From NCBI GenBank assembly GCA_030151165.1, contig JASLEM010000018.1:1-8461 (forward strand): 8,461 nt of DNA, read 5' to 3'. The stretch comes from Burkholderiaceae bacterium (GTDB lineage: Bacteria > Pseudomonadota > Gammaproteobacteria > Burkholderiales > Burkholderiaceae). The translations under genes were made by a program, and so were the position numbers. Below the pieces are notes generated by a model, which made no database searches, was not told the DNA's origin, and was given only the letters and a program-made list of their open reading frames with translations. Positions 5,332 to 8,461 of the stretch are shown here, piece after piece (position 1 is the stretch's first letter; every line of letters starts with the position of its first letter).

Positions 5332-8106
5332 ATGACCGACGACGACCGCCCCGACCCCGAGGACCTGCTTGCGCAGGCGCACGAGGCCGAGCGCGCGGCG
5401 CGCCGCGGCCATCTGAAGATCTTCTTCGGCGCGTCGGCGGGCGTCGGCAAGACGAGCGCGATGCTGATGCAGGCGCGGGCGCAGCGCGAGCAGGGCGTCG
5501 ACGTGCTGATCGGCGTCGTCGAGACCCATGGCCGCGCCGAGACGGCGGCGCTCGTCGGCGCGACGCCCGTGCTGCCGCGCCGGTCGATCGAGCACGGCGG
5601 CCGCGCGTTGCCCGAGTTCGACCTCGACGCCGCGCTCGCCCGCCGGCCGGCGCTGGTGCTGGTCGACGAGCTCGCGCATTCCAACGTCGCCGGCTCGCGC
5701 CACCCGAAGCGCTGGCAGGACGTCGAGGAGCTGCTCGCGGCCGGCATCGACGTCTGGACGACGATGAACGTCCAGCACCTCGAGAGCCTCAACGACGTCG
5801 TCAACGGCATCGCCGGCATCCGCGTGTGGGAGACGGTGCCCGACCACGTGTTCGACGGCGCCGACGACGTCGTGATCGTCGACCTGCCGCCCGACGAGCT
5901 GCTGCAGCGGCTCAAGGAAGGCAAGGTCTACCTCGCGCCGCAGGCCGAGCGCGCGGCCGCCAACTTCTTCCGCAAGGGCAACCTGCTCGCGCTGCGCGAG
6001 CTCGCGCTGCGGCGCACCGCGGATCGCGTCGACGTCGACATGCTCAGCTACCGCCGCGGCCTGAAATCGGCCGCGGTGTGGCCGGCGCGCGAGGCGCTGC
6101 TGGCGTGCATCGGGCCGGGCGGGCAGGGCGAGAAGCTGGTGCGCGCGGCGGCGCGGCTCGCGGCGCAGCTGGGCGCGCCGTGGCATGCGGTGTACGTCGA
6201 GACGCCCGCGCCGCAGCGCCTGCCGAGCGCGCGCCGCGACGCCATCCTGCGCGTGCTCGCGCTCGCCCAGGATCTCGGCGCGCGCACCGCCACGCTCGCG
6301 AGCGACGCGCCCGCCCCCGCGCTGGCGCGTTACGCGCGCGAGCACAACCTCGTGCGCGTGGTGCTCGGCCGCCGCGCCGCGAGCGCGGCGTGGTGGCGGC
6401 CGCGCGATACCGGCCCGCGCCTCGCCGCGCTCGCACCGGATCTCGAGATCGTGCAGGTCGCGCTGCCCCGCGTCGACAAGCCCGCCGCCGCTGCCGACGC
6501 CCGCGCCGTCGACGACGCGGCACCCGCGCGCGCCTGGCCCGCCTACGCGAAGAGCGCGGCGCTGTGCGCGGCCGTCACGCTCGCGACGACGCCGCTGCTG
6601 GGGCTGCTCGAGCTGTCGAACATCGTGATGCTGTTCCTGCTCGTGGTGGTCGTCGTCGCGCTGCGCTACGGCCGCGGGCCGGCGGTGCTCGCGGCGTTCG
6701 TGGCCGTTGCGTCGTTCGACTTCTTCGACGTCCCGCCGCGCATGACCTTCGCGGTCGGCGACGTGCAGTACCTCGTCACCTTCGCCGTGATGCTGATCGT
6801 CGCGCTCGTCATCGGCCAGCTCACCGCGGGGCTGCGCTGGCAGGCGCGCGTCGCGGCGCTGCGCGAGGATCGCGTGCGCGCGCTGTACGAGCTCTCGCGC
6901 GAGCTCGCCGCGGCGCTGATGCCCGAGCAGATCGTCGAGATCGGCACGCGCGTGCTGCAGGCCGAGTTCGAGGCGCGCGCGACCTTCCTGCTGCTCGATG
7001 CGGACGACCGGCTCGTCGTCAACCAGCACGCGGGCGACGCGCTGCCCGTCGACCCCAGCCTCGCCGCGTGGGCGCTGGCGCACGCCGAGCACGCGGGGCA
7101 GGGCACCGGCACGCTGCCGGCGAGCCCGATGCTGTACGTGCCGCTGAAGGCGCCGATGCGCGTGCGCGGCGTCGTCGCGCTGGCGTTGCGCCATCCGCAG
7201 CGGCTGATCGTGCCGGAGCAGCGTCGCCTGCTCGACACCTTCGCGTCGCTGCTGGGGGTCGGGCTCGAGCGCATCCACTACGTCGAGGTCGCGCAGCACA
7301 CCACCGTGCAGATGGAGTCCGAGCGGCTGCGCAACGCGCTGCTCGGCGCGATCTCGCACGACCTGCGCACGCCGCTCGCGGCGCTCGCCGGCATGGCCGA
7401 CTCGCTGCGGCTCACCGCGCCGCCGCTCGCGCCCGAGCACGCCGAGATCGCGCAGGCCTTGCGCGAGGCCGCGCTGCGGATGAACGCGCTGGTCAACAAC
7501 CTGCTGGACATGGCCCGGCTCGAGTCCGGCCGCATCGCGCTGAACCTGCAGTGGCAGCCGCTCGAGGAAGTCGTGGGCAGCGCGCTGCGCGGCCTGGCCA
7601 CGCTGTTCGAGGGCCGGCATCCGATCCGCGTGCAGCTGCCGCCCGACCTGCCGCTGCTGAACTTCGACGCCGTGCTGATCGAGCGCGTGCTCGCGAACCT
7701 GCTCGAGAACGCCGCGAAGTACACGCCGGCGGGCGCGGCCATCCTGATCGGCGCGGCGCCGACGAAGGAATCGGTCGAGGTCTGGGTCGCCGACGAGGGC
7801 CCCGGCCTGCCGCCCGGCCGCGAGGAGCTGATCTTCGAGAAGTTCGAGCGCGGCCGCAAGGAGAGCGCGACGCCGGGCGTCGGCCTCGGGCTGGCCATCT
7901 GCCGCGCGATCGTCGCCGCGCACGGCGGCACGATCCGCGGCGAGACGCGCCCGCAAGGCGGCGCGCGCTTCGTGTTCACGCTGCCTCGCGGCGAGCCGCC
8001 GGCGCTCGACGTGCCGGTGGAAGACATCGGCAGCCCCATCGACCACCCCATCGACGACCCCATCGACGAGGATCGCGTCGTGACCCGACAAGGAACGCCC
8101 GGATGA
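5332..8106 (+). CDS. kdpD: Osmosensitive potassium channel sensor histidine kinase KdpD (924 aa)
   Basis: KdpD responds to potassium limitation and osmotic stress and phosphorylates or dephosphorylates KdpE. Domains in order: N-terminal KdpD domain (about 25-235) with Walker A GASAGVGKT (33-41) and Walker-B-like VLVDELAHSN (109-118); universal-stress-protein-like domain (about 250-375); four clustered membrane helices (about 404-500); an arginine-rich segment (502-523); a GAF-like region (about 520-645); and the kinase core with phospho-acceptor His676 in ISHDLRTPL (674-682), N-box NLLENAAKYTP (789-799), G1 DEGPGLP (821-827) and G2 GVGLGLAI (849-856). Every catalytic motif is present, so an active kinase and phosphatase is expected. 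The C-terminus after about residue 886 is a low-complexity acidic tail with a threefold PID(H/D/E) repeat. The gene begins 46 bp after kdpC without a clear ribosome binding site, and its stop overlaps the kdpE start. Length is near the 894 residues of E. coli. Confidence 0.98.
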   Translation: MTDDDRPDPEDLLAQAHEAERAARRGHLKIFFGASAGVGKTSAMLMQARAQREQGVDVLIGVVETHGRAETAALVGATPVLPRRSIEHGGRALPEFDLDAALARRPALVLVDELAHSNVAGSRHPKRWQDVEELLAAGIDVWTTMNVQHLESLNDVVNGIAGIRVWETVPDHVFDGADDVVIVDLPPDELLQRLKEGKVYLAPQAERAAANFFRKGNLLALRELALRRTADRVDVDMLSYRRGLKSAAVWPAREALLACIGPGGQGEKLVRAAARLAAQLGAPWHAVYVETPAPQRLPSARRDAILRVLALAQDLGARTATLASDAPAPALARYAREHNLVRVVLGRRAASAAWWRPRDTGPRLAALAPDLEIVQVALPRVDKPAAAADARAVDDAAPARAWPAYAKSAALCAAVTLATTPLLGLLELSNIVMLFLLVVVVVALRYGRGPAVLAAFVAVASFDFFDVPPRMTFAVGDVQYLVTFAVMLIVALVIGQLTAGLRWQARVAALREDRVRALYELSRELAAALMPEQIVEIGTRVLQAEFEARATFLLLDADDRLVVNQHAGDALPVDPSLAAWALAHAEHAGQGTGTLPASPMLYVPLKAPMRVRGVVALALRHPQRLIVPEQRRLLDTFASLLGVGLERIHYVEVAQHTTVQMESERLRNALLGAISHDLRTPLAALAGMADSLRLTAPPLAPEHAEIAQALREAALRMNALVNNLLDMARLESGRIALNLQWQPLEEVVGSALRGLATLFEGRHPIRVQLPPDLPLLNFDAVLIERVLANLLENAAKYTPAGAAILIGAAPTKESVEVWVADEGPGLPPGREELIFEKFERGRKESATPGVGLGLAICRAIVAAHGGTIRGETRPQGGARFVFTLPRGEPPALDVPVEDIGSPIDHPIDDPIDEDRVVTRQGTPG
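8035..8070 (+). repeat. Three in-frame 12-bp tandem repeats at the 3' end of kdpD
   Basis: The unit CCCATCGACNAN occurs three times back to back (8035-8046, 8047-8058, 8059-8070), the copies ending CAC, GAC and GAG. It encodes Pro-Ile-Asp-(His/Asp/Glu) three times, at residues 902-913, beyond the conserved kinase core. Being a multiple of three, changes in copy number would keep the frame and would not disturb the ribosome binding site of kdpE about 20 bp downstream. Confidence 0.85.
8090..8095 (+). promoter_or_regulatory. Ribosome binding site for kdpE inside kdpD
   Basis: AAGGAA lies 7 bases before ATG 8103, within the last codons of kdpD. It supports the start that overlaps the kdpD stop (ATGA). 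Confidence 0.65.
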
Positions 8107-8461
8107 GCCACCCCGAAACCCCGCCCGGCAAGGTGCTCGTCGTCGAGGACGAGGCCGAGATCCGGCGCTTCATCCGGCTGTCGCTGCAGGCCGAGTCGCT
8201 GGTCGTCTCGGAGGCCGAGGGCGTGCAGCGCGGCCTGATCGAGGCCGGCACGCGGCGGCCCGACCTCGTCGTGCTCGACCTCGGGCTGCCGGACGGCGAC
8301 GGCGTCGACTTCATCCGCAGCCTGCGCACGTGGTCGGAGATCCCGATCATCGTGCTGTCGGCGCGCACGATGGAGGCCGACAAGATCGCCGCGCTCGACG
8401 CCGGCGCCGACGACTACCTCGTCAAGCCCTTCGGCACCGGCGAGCTGCTGGCCCGCGTGCG
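8103..8461 (+). CDS. kdpE: KDP operon response regulator KdpE, N-terminal 119 residues, runs off the right edge
   Basis: This is the receiver domain of an OmpR-family response regulator, the partner of KdpD and activator of kdp transcription. It reads KVLVVEDEAEIRRFIR (residues 10-25, acidic pocket Glu15 and Asp16), PDLVVLDLGLPDGDGVDFIR (53-72, phospho-acceptor Asp59), PIIVLSAR (81-88, Ser86) and ALDAGADDYLVKPFGTGELLARV (97-119, Lys108). The LDLGLPDGDG and SAR...DKIAALDAGADDYL stretches are characteristic of KdpE rather than of response regulators in general. The start overlaps the kdpD stop by 4 bp and has a good ribosome binding site, so the kinase and regulator are probably coupled in translation. 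It has about seven more residues before the first strand than the E. coli protein. The C-terminal winged-helix DNA-binding domain, about 110 residues, lies beyond the window. Confidence 0.97.
   Translation, partial: MSHPETPPGKVLVVEDEAEIRRFIRLSLQAESLVVSEAEGVQRGLIEAGTRRPDLVVLDLGLPDGDGVDFIRSLRTWSEIPIIVLSARTMEADKIAALDAGADDYLVKPFGTGELLARV

Noticed and set aside
2496..5924. A 1142-codon open frame antisense to kdpB, kdpC and kdpD
   Set aside because: It crosses three genes with unmistakable motifs on the other strand and has Arg/Asp/Ala-biased composition, so it is a codon-bias shadow.
5101..8091. A 996-codon open frame antisense to kdpD
   Set aside because: It is rich in Arg, Ala, Gln, His and Asp with no recognisable domain. 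Long antisense frames are expected opposite genes with G/C-rich third positions.

Overview
This window holds a complete kdp high-affinity potassium uptake operon, missing only the end of kdpE. It is transcribed rightward and lies divergently from the start of rpoH, the heat-shock sigma factor gene, which runs leftward off the edge. Base composition is very high in G+C with strong G/C third positions. The N-terminal RpoH sequence, a CIRCE element in front of rpoH and the form of the Kdp proteins together suggest a betaproteobacterium of the order Burkholderiales. A member of the Rubrivivax/Leptothrix/Roseateles-like group is a guess from sequence feel, not a demonstrated placement.

Layout: 1-243 (minus) is the first 81 codons of rpoH. 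244-584 is the shared divergent regulatory region, visibly richer in A+T than the genes. Near rpoH it carries a 27-bp CIRCE operator (HrcA target) over a plausible rpoH promoter, and a 15-bp palindrome in the probable rpoH leader. On the kdp side it carries a tandem TTTA-type repeat with the 11-bp period expected of a KdpE site, and a weak sigma-70-like promoter. From 585 the genes follow closely: a 31-codon membrane micro-ORF, kdpF (30 codons), kdpA, kdpB, kdpC, kdpD and kdpE (truncated at 8461). Several junctions overlap by 4 bp (ATGA or GTGA), which points to translational coupling.

How the genes work together: KdpA is the selective potassium-binding channel-like subunit, KdpB the P-type ATPase that powers transport, KdpC an accessory subunit and KdpF a small stabilising peptide. 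KdpD senses potassium limitation or osmotic stress and phosphorylates KdpE, which activates the operon. Because kdpDE is joined to kdpFABC here, induction should feed forward on the sensor genes. All recognised catalytic and selectivity motifs are present, and nothing looks broken or recently acquired.

The window is mainly an ordinary, well-known system. The points worth a second look are the regulatory architecture between rpoH and kdp, the unnamed micro-ORF coupled to kdpF, and an in-frame 12-bp tandem repeat at the 3' end of kdpD. I found no RNA genes, CRISPR array, insertion sequence or attachment site, and no evidence of a previously undescribed multi-gene system.
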